Source of the DNA: Actinomycetota bacterium | Lineage (GTDB): Bacteria > Actinomycetota > Actinomycetes > Actinomycetales > Microbacteriaceae | Length of the DNA stretch: 38,025 nt | Assembly: GCA_030838475.1 (NCBI GenBank) | Contig: JAUZFP010000031.1 | Span: 1 to 38,025, forward strand | Direction: 5' to 3' | Shown here: positions 1 to 6,557 of the stretch, piece by piece | Layout: each line of letters opens with the position of its first letter | Numbering within the stretch: the stretch's first letter is position 1 | Made by a program: the position numbers and the translations under genes | Notes under the pieces: generated by a model | Databases searched by the model: none | Seen by the model: the letters and a program-made list of their open reading frames with translations, nothing else | Told to the model about the DNA's origin: nothing

Positions 1-220
1 AGTGCACGCCCTCTTTGGAGGCCTGCGCCAGCCGATCGAGGCTCAGGTTGCAGGGCGTGATCTCGTTCCACGAGCTCGCGATACCGATCTGCGGCTTGTC
101 CCAGTCCGCGTCGCCCATGCCGACGGCTCTGAGCATCCCGCGCGAGGTGAGCGCTTCAATTCCGTCCGTGACGGTACGGGAGCGGGGCTTGATGTCAGGC
201 TTGGCGGGCGTTTCCGGCAT
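1..220 (-). CDS. ilvD: Dihydroxy-acid dehydratase, N-terminal part (runs off the left edge)
   Basis: The first 73 residues of IlvD are visible, from an ATG at 220 down to the window edge. IlvD removes water from 2,3-dihydroxy-carboxylates to give the 2-keto acid precursors of valine, isoleucine and leucine, and carries an Fe-S cluster. The translated start contains [25 protein letters not shown] and [14 protein letters not shown], which are strongly conserved in this family. The Cys of ITPCN matches the first cluster ligand. No Shine-Dalgarno sequence precedes the ATG, and a possible -10 hexamer lies so close that the mRNA may be leaderless. Identification is firm; whether the gene is intact beyond the edge cannot be seen. 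Confidence 0.95.
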   Translation of the reverse strand, partial: MPETPAKPDIKPRSRTVTDGIEALTSRGMLRAVGMGDADWDKPQIGIASSWNEITPCNLSLDRLAQASKEGVH

Positions 221-227
221 GTTACAA

Positions 228-233
228 AGTGTA
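228..233 (-). promoter_or_regulatory. Possible -10 box of ilvD (leaderless start)
   Basis: On the minus strand TACACT is followed by seven bases and then the ilvD ATG. This places a transcription start at or beside the A of the ATG. No convincing -35 hexamer is seen. The rest of 221-383 holds nothing I recognise. Confidence 0.3.
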
Positions 234-383
234 GAACTACCGGGCGTGACCCTTTTGCCGACGACCAACCGCCGGACGGTTCACCGCAAAGTCGGTATCC
301 GGTGCGACGCGCCGCTCTCGGTAGCGGAACACGCCGACCAATTCACCAGACACCGACTTTGCGGCGACGGCGACGGTGAAGTG

Positions 384-503
384 TCAGCGGGTGAGCTGGG
401 CGCGGCGGGTCGAGACTCTCTGCGGGCCGTCGGTGATGATGGCGCGCACGGTGAAGACGATTCCGACGATGGCGGATGCGGCGAGCAGAAGAAGCATGAA
501 CAT
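384..503 (-). CDS. 39-residue single-pass membrane peptide
   Basis: A short gene divergent from the lysR gene. It starts at ATG 503 with an AAAGG ribosome binding site seven bases upstream and ends with TGA at 384-386. The product begins MFMLLLLAASAIVGIVFTVRA, a hydrophobic helix of about 20 residues, and ends in a basic tail (DGPQRVSTRRAQLTR) that would sit in the cytoplasm. A second in-frame Met follows at position 3. I do not know a function. The good RBS, the clean hydrophobic/basic layout and the divergent pairing with a LysR gene argue for a real gene. The lysR regulator may control it. Other reading frames here give only arginine/histidine-rich shadow sequence. Confidence 0.7.
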   Translation of the reverse strand: MFMLLLLAASAIVGIVFTVRAIITDGPQRVSTRRAQLTR

Positions 504-625
504 GGTGTGCCTTTGAGATTGAGAGCTTGGTGGTACGTCTAATGATCACAGTCGTTCTCATAAAGCACCAGTTAACTTTTATTCAATTAGACTGAAGCTG
601 TCATTAACTGAACGAGGACTCTACC
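504..625. promoter_or_regulatory. Divergent promoter region between the 39-residue peptide gene and lysR
   Basis: This is an AT-rich patch in otherwise GC-rich DNA. It holds TTCA-N7-TGAA (582-596), an inverted repeat of the size of LysR-type T-N11-A boxes. It also holds two related repeats, GTTAACT (571-577) and ATTAACT (about 604-610), about 33 bases apart. LysR proteins usually bind such sites between themselves and a divergent target. The assignment of sites is inference. Confidence 0.45.
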
Positions 626-1534
626 GTGGATATCGTCCGCCTGAACCTGCTTCGCGAATTTGCCGACCGCGGCAGCATTACCGCGGTCGCGCGCGAGACG
701 CACCAGACCGTATCCGGGGTCTCCCAGCAGCTCCACAGACTCGAAGAGGAGGCGGGTCTCCCGCTGACCGAGAAGGTGGGCCGCGGGCTCGTTCTCACGG
801 ATGCCGGCCGCGCCTTGGCGGCGACGGCCCGCGCGGTGTCCGTCGCCATCACCAGGGCCGAGGCGGAATGGGATGCGTTTCGCAATACCCCTGTCGGCAG
901 CGTCACCCTCGCCACCTTCCCAACCGGCGGCCAGATGTTTCTGCCTGGGTTGCTCGCGCGGGTTGATGGCCTGCCCGGTCTCATCGTGACGTGCTCGGAT
1001 CGCGACCCACCCTCCGACGGGTTCGCCGCGCTGACGGCAGATTTCGACGTGGTCCTCGCGCACGACATGGAACTCCCGAAGAGCACCGCTGACATCATCG
1101 TGGTACCGGTCATGACAGAGCCTCTGGACATCGCACTGCCGAGCTCGCATCCGCTGGCCGACCGCGAATACCTGGTACCCAGAGACCTGGTGGGTGAACG
1201 GTGGATCGGGAACCCGTGGGGCTACCCGTTCGAGTCGTGGCTCAACCGGGTGCTGTCGACGACCGAGGTGCCGATGAACGTGGTGCAGCAGTTCGCCGAC
1301 ACTCACATCATCGAAGCGCTTGTCGCTGCGGGCTTCGGGATCGCGGGGCTCCCCCGCTACACGGCCGCGCTGTCCTACCCCGGACAGATCGCGCTCAAGC
1401 AGCTGCGCGGCTCAGACAACAACCGCAGCATCTTCATCCTGATGCGCCGCGACCGGGCCGAACGTCTCGCCGTGCGCAACGTCGTCGATCTGGTCCAAGA
1501 GGTCGCCAAGACCATCAGCGACGCCGACTCGTAA
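626..1534 (+). CDS. LysR-family transcriptional regulator
   Basis: A 302-residue protein with the LysR layout. A winged helix-turn-helix covers residues 1-60 (LNLLREFADRGSITAVA, then QTVSGVSQQLHRLEEEAG), followed by a linker helix and a periplasmic-binding-protein-like effector domain from about 90 to 295. The GTG start at 626 is preceded by GAGG at 614-617. It is divergent from the 39-residue membrane peptide gene, which is the most obvious target. The effector is unknown. The gene ends unusually: its TAA stop is formed by the first three bases of the 87-bp inverted-repeat element at 1532-1618, so the present C terminus (DADS) may have been set by insertion of that element. Confidence 0.93.
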   Translation: MDIVRLNLLREFADRGSITAVARETHQTVSGVSQQLHRLEEEAGLPLTEKVGRGLVLTDAGRALAATARAVSVAITRAEAEWDAFRNTPVGSVTLATFPTGGQMFLPGLLARVDGLPGLIVTCSDRDPPSDGFAALTADFDVVLAHDMELPKSTADIIVVPVMTEPLDIALPSSHPLADREYLVPRDLVGERWIGNPWGYPFESWLNRVLSTTEVPMNVVQQFADTHIIEALVAAGFGIAGLPRYTAALSYPGQIALKQLRGSDNNRSIFILMRRDRAERLAVRNVVDLVQEVAKTISDADS

Positions 1535-1618
1535 CGGTTGTGCAGGAATTTCGGGTCCCAATTCACAAAACCTCTGGCGAAATGGCCATTTTGGACCGAA
1601 ACTCCTGCACAACCGTTA
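1532..1618. repeat. 87-bp inverted-repeat element (MITE/REP-like) between lysR and otsB
   Basis: The left arm 1532-1558 and right arm 1593-1618 are inverted copies starting TAACGGTTGTGCAGGA. They differ by one substitution and one single-base gap over about 27 bases. The 34-base centre is not symmetric with the arms but contains its own perfect palindrome AAATGGCCATTT (1580-1591). No transposase is present. It could be a non-autonomous mobile repeat, a folded bidirectional terminator between two convergent genes, or both. There is no obvious T-tract, so a simple intrinsic terminator is less likely. No second copy was seen in this window. Confidence 0.75.
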
Positions 1619-1629
1619 GCGGGGATGCG

Positions 1630-2424
1630 CTACTGCTCGTGGGCGGTGCCGTCCCGGAACTCGGCCAGGAGGGCGAGCACCTGCGCGACCTGGAGGGGGC
1701 CCGGAACGCGGTGTGCCGCGAGGGTGTCCCCCGTTCCGCTCTTAAGCCCGAGGTCGTCGGGGCCGAGCGCGCTGAAGGCGTCCTCGTCTGTGACGTCATC
1801 GCCGGCGTAGAACACCGCGTTCGCGGACGTATACGCGCGAAGGTGTTCGAGCGCGTCACCCTTGGTCTCTCCGCGCACCGAAAACTCGAGCACATCCTTA
1901 CCGCGACGAATCTTGAGGTTCTCGACCTCCGCCGTCGCCTCGCTCAGTGCCACCAGATGCGCGACGCGCGAGTTGTGGTCGGTCGCGAGGCGCGTGTGCA
2001 GGGCGAAACCCGCGGGCTTCGACTCCAGCCAGACCTGATCAAACGAGTCGGCAACCTCCCCCAGCACATCGTTCAGAACCGACACCTGGTGCATCTCCGA
2101 CGTATCCAGCTTCATGGTGTCCCCAGCGTGGTCGAGACGAATCTCGATCCCGTGCGACCCGACCAGCAGGGCGTTGTCCGGAAGGTCGGAGACCTGTTCG
2201 AGCGACGCGAGCGAACGGCCCGAAACCAGTGCGACACGGGTGTTCGGTAGGGCGAGCAGGGTCAGCACTGCCGCTCGAGCCTCGGGGATCGCGCGGGCCT
2301 GCTCCGGGTCATCCACCTCCGGCGCGAGAGTCCCGTCGAAGTCGAGAGCGACCAGCAGGCGCGGCACTCGTGCGAGTTCATGCAGTGCGCCGACGAGCTC
2401 GCGCGACAGTCCACGTTCAGTCAT
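1630..2424 (-). CDS. otsB: Trehalose-6-phosphate phosphatase
   Basis: A 264-residue HAD-superfamily phosphatase that removes phosphate from trehalose-6-phosphate, the second step of the OtsAB pathway. HAD motif I is ALDFDGTLAP (D28 nucleophile, D30 acid/base), motif II is ALVSGRS, and motif IV is YAGDDVTDEDAF near the C terminus. A conserved GSHGIEIR segment lies in the cap region. It starts six bases after the otsA stop, so the two genes are an operon with the synthase first. It converges on lysR, with the 1532-1618 element in between. Length and motifs are normal for actinobacterial OtsB. Confidence 0.95.
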   Translation of the reverse strand: MTERGLSRELVGALHELARVPRLLVALDFDGTLAPEVDDPEQARAIPEARAAVLTLLALPNTRVALVSGRSLASLEQVSDLPDNALLVGSHGIEIRLDHAGDTMKLDTSEMHQVSVLNDVLGEVADSFDQVWLESKPAGFALHTRLATDHNSRVAHLVALSEATAEVENLKIRRGKDVLEFSVRGETKGDALEHLRAYTSANAVFYAGDDVTDEDAFSALGPDDLGLKSGTGDTLAAHRVPGPLQVAQVLALLAEFRDGTAHEQ

Positions 2425-2430
2425 CCGATA

Positions 2431-3921
2431 TCACCGATGACGGATCCGCTCGACGGTCCACTCGAGGTCCCCGAGGGGATCCTCGTCTTCGCCGGGCTGG
2501 CCACCCTGGCTGACACCGCGGAGCGCAGCGAGGAACCCGGCAGACCAGCGATCCACGTTGTTGCGGAGCACGAGGTTGCGCATGGAGCGCATACGACGCT
2601 GACGCTCCACGAGGGGCATGTCGATTGCTTGCACAATGGCATCCTTCAACCCGTCGATGTCGTGCGGGTTAATGCGGAGTGACCGGCGCAGTTCATCCGA
2701 TGCGCCCGTGAACTCGCTCAGGATGAGGACGCCGTCGTTGTCGAAACGACTGGCCACGTACTCCTTGGCCACCAGGTTCATGCCGTCCCGCAGCGCCGTC
2801 ACCAGCATGACGTCGGACGCGAGGTAGAGGGCGACCATCTCCTCGCGTGGGTAGCCGTGGTGGTGGTAGCTGATCGCGGTGTGGCTCATGGTGCTGAAGT
2901 CGCCGTTGATACGACCCACCGTGAGCTCGATCTCGTCGCGCAGCTGCATGTACGCGCGAACGCGCTCGCGGCTGGGGCTCGCCACCTGCACCAGGGTGAC
3001 ATCCTCGACGCTGAGGCGTCCCTCCTCGAGCAGCTCGCCGAACGCCTTGAGCCGGTGGCCGATGCCCTTCGTGTAGTCCAGCCGATCGACGCCGAGCATG
3101 ACCGTTTTCGGGTTCCCGAGGCCGTCCCGGATCTCCCGCGCCCGCGCCTGGATCTCGGGCCTGCGCGCGAGCTCCTCGAAGCTCTGCGAGTCGATCGAAA
3201 TCGGAAACGCCTTTGCGAGCACCTTGCGCGGCGCCCCACCGTTGTAGGGCGGCACCTCGATGCGCGGGTATTTGGTCACGAACCCGGTCAGACGCCGAAC
3301 GGCTCGCGAGAAGTTGGACGCGTCAGCGACGCGCTGGAAACCGACAACGTCCGCGCCGAGCAGCCCCTCCACGATCTGCGTGCGCCACGGCAGCTGCGAA
3401 TAGATTCCGTAGGGAGGGAACGGGATGTGAAGAAAGAAGCCAATGGTCAGGTCCGGGCGGGCGAGCCGAAGCATTCGCGGAACCAACTGCAGTTGGTAGT
3501 CCTGCACCCAGACCACAGCACCGGGCGCCGCTAACGCGACGGCAGCATCTGCAAACCGCTGGTTCACATCGACGTACCGCTCCCACCATTCGCGGTGGTA
3601 GCTCGGCGACGCGATGACATCGTGATACAGCGGCCAGATGGAGTCGTTGGAGAAACCCTCGTAGTAGTTCTCGATGTCGGATTCGCTCAGCGGAACAGGA
3701 ACGATCTGGATGCCGTCGCTGTAGAACGGTTCGAACTCGAGATCCGGCTGCCCCGCCCAACCGATCCACGCCCCGGCGCTGGCCCGCATGACCGGTTCGA
3801 GGGCCGTGACGAGTCCGCCCGGCGAGTGTTTCCAGTACGCCTCGCCATCGGCGGGAATGACACGATCGACGGGCAGACGATTGGACACCACAACGAAGTC
3901 GTAGGTGCTCTCAGTCTTCAT
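2431..3921 (-). CDS. otsA: Alpha,alpha-trehalose-phosphate synthase
   Basis: A 496-residue GT20 glycosyltransferase that joins UDP-glucose (or ADP/GDP-glucose in actinobacteria) to glucose-6-phosphate, making trehalose-6-phosphate for osmotic, desiccation and cold protection. Visible landmarks are VSNRLPVDR (about 12-20), SPGGLVTAL for sugar phosphate binding, WVQDYQLQLVP, FFLHIPFP, GVDRLDYTKGI and LRDGMNLVAKEYVA near the nucleotide site. Start ATG 3921 has GCGAGG just upstream. A charged tail (GQPGEDEDPLGDLEW) follows the catalytic fold. It is the first gene of otsA-otsB and is divergent from the sugar isomerase gene across 121 bases. No clear operator was found there. Confidence 0.96.
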   Translation of the reverse strand: MKTESTYDFVVVSNRLPVDRVIPADGEAYWKHSPGGLVTALEPVMRASAGAWIGWAGQPDLEFEPFYSDGIQIVPVPLSESDIENYYEGFSNDSIWPLYHDVIASPSYHREWWERYVDVNQRFADAAVALAAPGAVVWVQDYQLQLVPRMLRLARPDLTIGFFLHIPFPPYGIYSQLPWRTQIVEGLLGADVVGFQRVADASNFSRAVRRLTGFVTKYPRIEVPPYNGGAPRKVLAKAFPISIDSQSFEELARRPEIQARAREIRDGLGNPKTVMLGVDRLDYTKGIGHRLKAFGELLEEGRLSVEDVTLVQVASPSRERVRAYMQLRDEIELTVGRINGDFSTMSHTAISYHHHGYPREEMVALYLASDVMLVTALRDGMNLVAKEYVASRFDNDGVLILSEFTGASDELRRSLRINPHDIDGLKDAIVQAIDMPLVERQRRMRSMRNLVLRNNVDRWSAGFLAALRGVSQGGQPGEDEDPLGDLEWTVERIRHR

Positions 3922-4042
3922 TGCCTCGCCTTGTGGGCCCCGCTTATGGGCGCAGTCTCTGTCAGCTACGGTATCAGCCGCTCGTTAATCGTTCGCCGGG
4001 TAGTCATCGAGCGTTCAATCGTGATAGGTAGCCTGCATACCG

Positions 4043-4897
4043 ATGATCAGCATCGGCATGAGTACTTCGTGTGTGTTTCCGCTGCCTCTCGATGAGGCCT
4101 TCCGTCTTGCTCGGCTCTCGGGCTATGACGGCGTTGAAATCATGGTCACCAACGACAAGGCAACCCAGGATGCCGAGAGACTGCGAGCGCTTAGCCGCAG
4201 CTACGGCATCCCGATTCTCTCGATTCACGCTCCCGTGCTCCTCGCCACCCAACTCGTGTGGGGCGTGAGCCCTGCGGTAAAACTCGAGCGATCGGCCGCG
4301 CTGGCGCAGGCTGTCGGCGCGACGACGGTGGTCGTGCATCCGCCATTCCGCTTCCAGGCGGCCTATGCGCGCAGATTCGAGCGCACCACAAACGAGGTTG
4401 GCGAGCGGTTTGGGGTCGACGTCGCCGTCGAGAACATGTTCACCTGGACGATCGGTGGTCGGGATGTGCGGGCCTACGCCCCCAGCCCGTATCCGACGGA
4501 CCTCGACGTGCGCGCGATGACGCTGGACTTCTCGCACGCCGCTCTCGCCGGACGCGACGGCCTCGAGTTTGCCCTCGCGATGGGTCCGCGCCTTCGTCAC
4601 ATCCACCTGTGCGACGGGCTCGGCGGCACCCTGTTCGATGAGCACCTCATCCCCGGACACGGTTCACAGCCGGTGGCCGAGGTGCTCGGCTACCTCGCCG
4701 GGACGCGGTGGAACGGGTCGATCGTCGCCGAGGTGCACACTCATAACGCACGCACGACCGACGGGCGCCTCGCGATCCTCGGCGAGACCCTCGCATTCGC
4801 TCGTAACGCGGTGGCTCGTCGCGGTGCTACGCGGTCGCCGGTACCAGCCCGAGAGCGCGGGCGCGGCGCACCCGCCGCACCGCCAGCAGCGCGATGA
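4043..4897 (+). CDS. Sugar phosphate isomerase/epimerase family protein (xylose-isomerase-like TIM barrel)
   Basis: A 284-residue AP-endonuclease-2/xylose-isomerase-like barrel. Residues typical of the metal site appear in order: YDGVEIM near the start, ILSIHAP, VVVHPPF, VAVENMF, LDFSHAAL, HIHLCDG and IVAEVHTH. The exact substrate cannot be read from sequence. The last 40 or so residues (ARRGATRSPVPARERGRGAPAAPPAAR) are low-complexity and overlap the convergent YhgE gene by 71 bases. The functional barrel therefore ends before the overlap, and the tail may be simple read-through to the next stop. It is divergent from otsA, but a role in trehalose metabolism is only a guess. Confidence 0.85.
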   Translation: MISIGMSTSCVFPLPLDEAFRLARLSGYDGVEIMVTNDKATQDAERLRALSRSYGIPILSIHAPVLLATQLVWGVSPAVKLERSAALAQAVGATTVVVHPPFRFQAAYARRFERTTNEVGERFGVDVAVENMFTWTIGGRDVRAYAPSPYPTDLDVRAMTLDFSHAALAGRDGLEFALAMGPRLRHIHLCDGLGGTLFDEHLIPGHGSQPVAEVLGYLAGTRWNGSIVAEVHTHNARTTDGRLAILGETLAFARNAVARRGATRSPVPARERGRGAPAAPPAAR

Positions 4898-6557
4898 GCA
4901 GACTGGCCACGCCGAACGCAACGAGGGCGACGGATGCACCGATCGCTGTACCGACCCCGGAATTCGCAATGATCGCCTCCATGCCGCGCACGCCGTAAGT
5001 CAGCGGGAGGAACGGACTGATGAACTGGAACGGCTTCGCCAGCAACTGAATCGGGTACAGGCCACCGGTTGATGTGATCTGCACGGCGAGCAGGAAGATC
5101 GACACGACGAGGCCGCCGCGACCCAGGCCAATGGTCAGCAGGTAGTGGAAGGCCGTGAACGCGATCGCGGTCACCAGCGAAAACAGGGCGGTCGCGGGAA
5201 GCAGCGTCCAGCTCACGCCGACCGCGGTGTGGAGCAGCAGTACGAGGAGGAGTGCCTGCGCCGCCGTGACAACCGAGGCGCGCGCGATGGATGACAGGAC
5301 CAGCCTGGCGTTGCCTGCCGTCGACGACAGGGTACGGCGCGTGAGCGGTCGCAACACGAGGAAGACCGCGAGCGAGCCAATCCACAGACCGAGCGGGACG
5401 AACAGGGTCGCGATGATCTGCGCCGCCGAGGAGACCTCGTGCTTCCGATCGACGGAGACGCCAACCGGGTTGGAGGCGACATCCGCGGTCTTCGCAATCT
5501 GGGAGGACGTATAGGACGGCGCCTTCGCGGCACCGCCGCTCAGGCCGGTTGCGAGTGAACTCGCTCCGGAGGCCAGTGACTGGGCACCCGAGGTGAGCTG
5601 CGCACCACCCGACGCGAGACCGGCGGTCTGGCGCGCGAAGCTGCCGGTGTTCGCCGCGAGGGCGTCAAATGCGCTTCCGACTCCGCTCGCCACGGAAGTG
5701 CCACCGGCGGCCACCGCCGACAGCGTCGCGCTGTCGGTCTGTACCTGTTGGAGAAGGGTCGGGTTACCGGGGTCGGCCGCAAGCGCCGCGACGTCCGCGC
5801 TCAGCTTGCTCGAGGTGCCGGAGACGGCGGATGTGTACGGTGCAATCGCCTGGGACTCCACGGAGCCTTTCGCGGTCACGATTCCGGACTGGAGCTGGCG
5901 GAGGCCCGCGGGGACCTTGGCGGCCCCGGCGGTGTACGCGCTGATTCCGCTGGATAGCCCTGTCGCACCCGACGCGAGCTGGCTTGCTCCCGACGCGGCC
6001 GTCGTCAGCGAGCTGCCGAACCCGCCGATGCCGGAATAGAGGCCCGTGATGTACTGCTTGGTCACCGCTTGCCCGAACTCGTTCGAGAGAGTGCTGCCCA
6101 CGATCTGGGCAACCGAACCGGTCAGGTAGTTGTGCGAGTCGTCCGTCGTGATGTTGAGGTTTGCCTTCACGGGTGACTTCGAACCAAGCGACACGATCGA
6201 CTTCGAGAAGGTCTTCGGCACAGTCAGGATCGCGTAGACCGTCCCGTTGGCGAGGTCGGCCTTCGCGTCCGCGCTGTTGGTGATAGTCCACTTGAAACCC
6301 GCGGACTTTGCGCCGGTGAGCTCGGTCACGAGTTGGCGGCCGGCGAGAACCTGGGTGGTGGTGCCATCCGCCGCCGTCTGGGTGACGACCTGATCGTTGT
6401 TCACGATCGCGGCGGGGATATCGCTGATGCTGTGGCTCACCTGCGAGACCGCGCCGATGAAGAGCCCCGCGAACGCGAGCGGCACTAGTACGACGGCGGT
6501 GAGCGCTGCGTAGCGTAGCCAGCCACGACGGGTGGGCGAAAACAGGGACTGGCTCAT
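4827..6557 (-). CDS. YhgE/Pip domain membrane protein
   Basis: A 576-residue protein of the YhgE/Pip family, related to the membrane half of ABC-2 systems. It has one N-terminal membrane helix (about 16-38), then a long extracellular region to about residue 375. That region includes Ala/Gly/Ser heptad-like stretches (ASGASQLASGATGLSSG, LASGGAQLTSGAQSLASGASSLATG) predicted to form coiled coil. A cluster of five or six membrane helices follows at the C terminus. The ATG overlaps the TGA of the MMPL gene (ATGA), so the two are translationally coupled. Family members are phage receptors or parts of exporters and type VII-like systems; here a partner role with the MMPL pump is inferred. The 3' end overlaps the isomerase gene. 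Confidence 0.9.
   Translation of the reverse strand: MSQSLFSPTRRGWLRYAALTAVVLVPLAFAGLFIGAVSQVSHSISDIPAAIVNNDQVVTQTAADGTTTQVLAGRQLVTELTGAKSAGFKWTITNSADAKADLANGTVYAILTVPKTFSKSIVSLGSKSPVKANLNITTDDSHNYLTGSVAQIVGSTLSNEFGQAVTKQYITGLYSGIGGFGSSLTTAASGASQLASGATGLSSGISAYTAGAAKVPAGLRQLQSGIVTAKGSVESQAIAPYTSAVSGTSSKLSADVAALAADPGNPTLLQQVQTDSATLSAVAAGGTSVASGVGSAFDALAANTGSFARQTAGLASGGAQLTSGAQSLASGASSLATGLSGGAAKAPSYTSSQIAKTADVASNPVGVSVDRKHEVSSAAQIIATLFVPLGLWIGSLAVFLVLRPLTRRTLSSTAGNARLVLSSIARASVVTAAQALLLVLLLHTAVGVSWTLLPATALFSLVTAIAFTAFHYLLTIGLGRGGLVVSIFLLAVQITSTGGLYPIQLLAKPFQFISPFLPLTYGVRGMEAIIANSGVGTAIGASVALVAFGVASLLIALLAVRRVRRARALGLVPATA

Noticed and set aside
1201-2250. A 349-residue plus-strand open frame across lysR, the inverted-repeat element and otsB
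   Set aside because: It runs over two clear genes in other frames and has no coherent domain.
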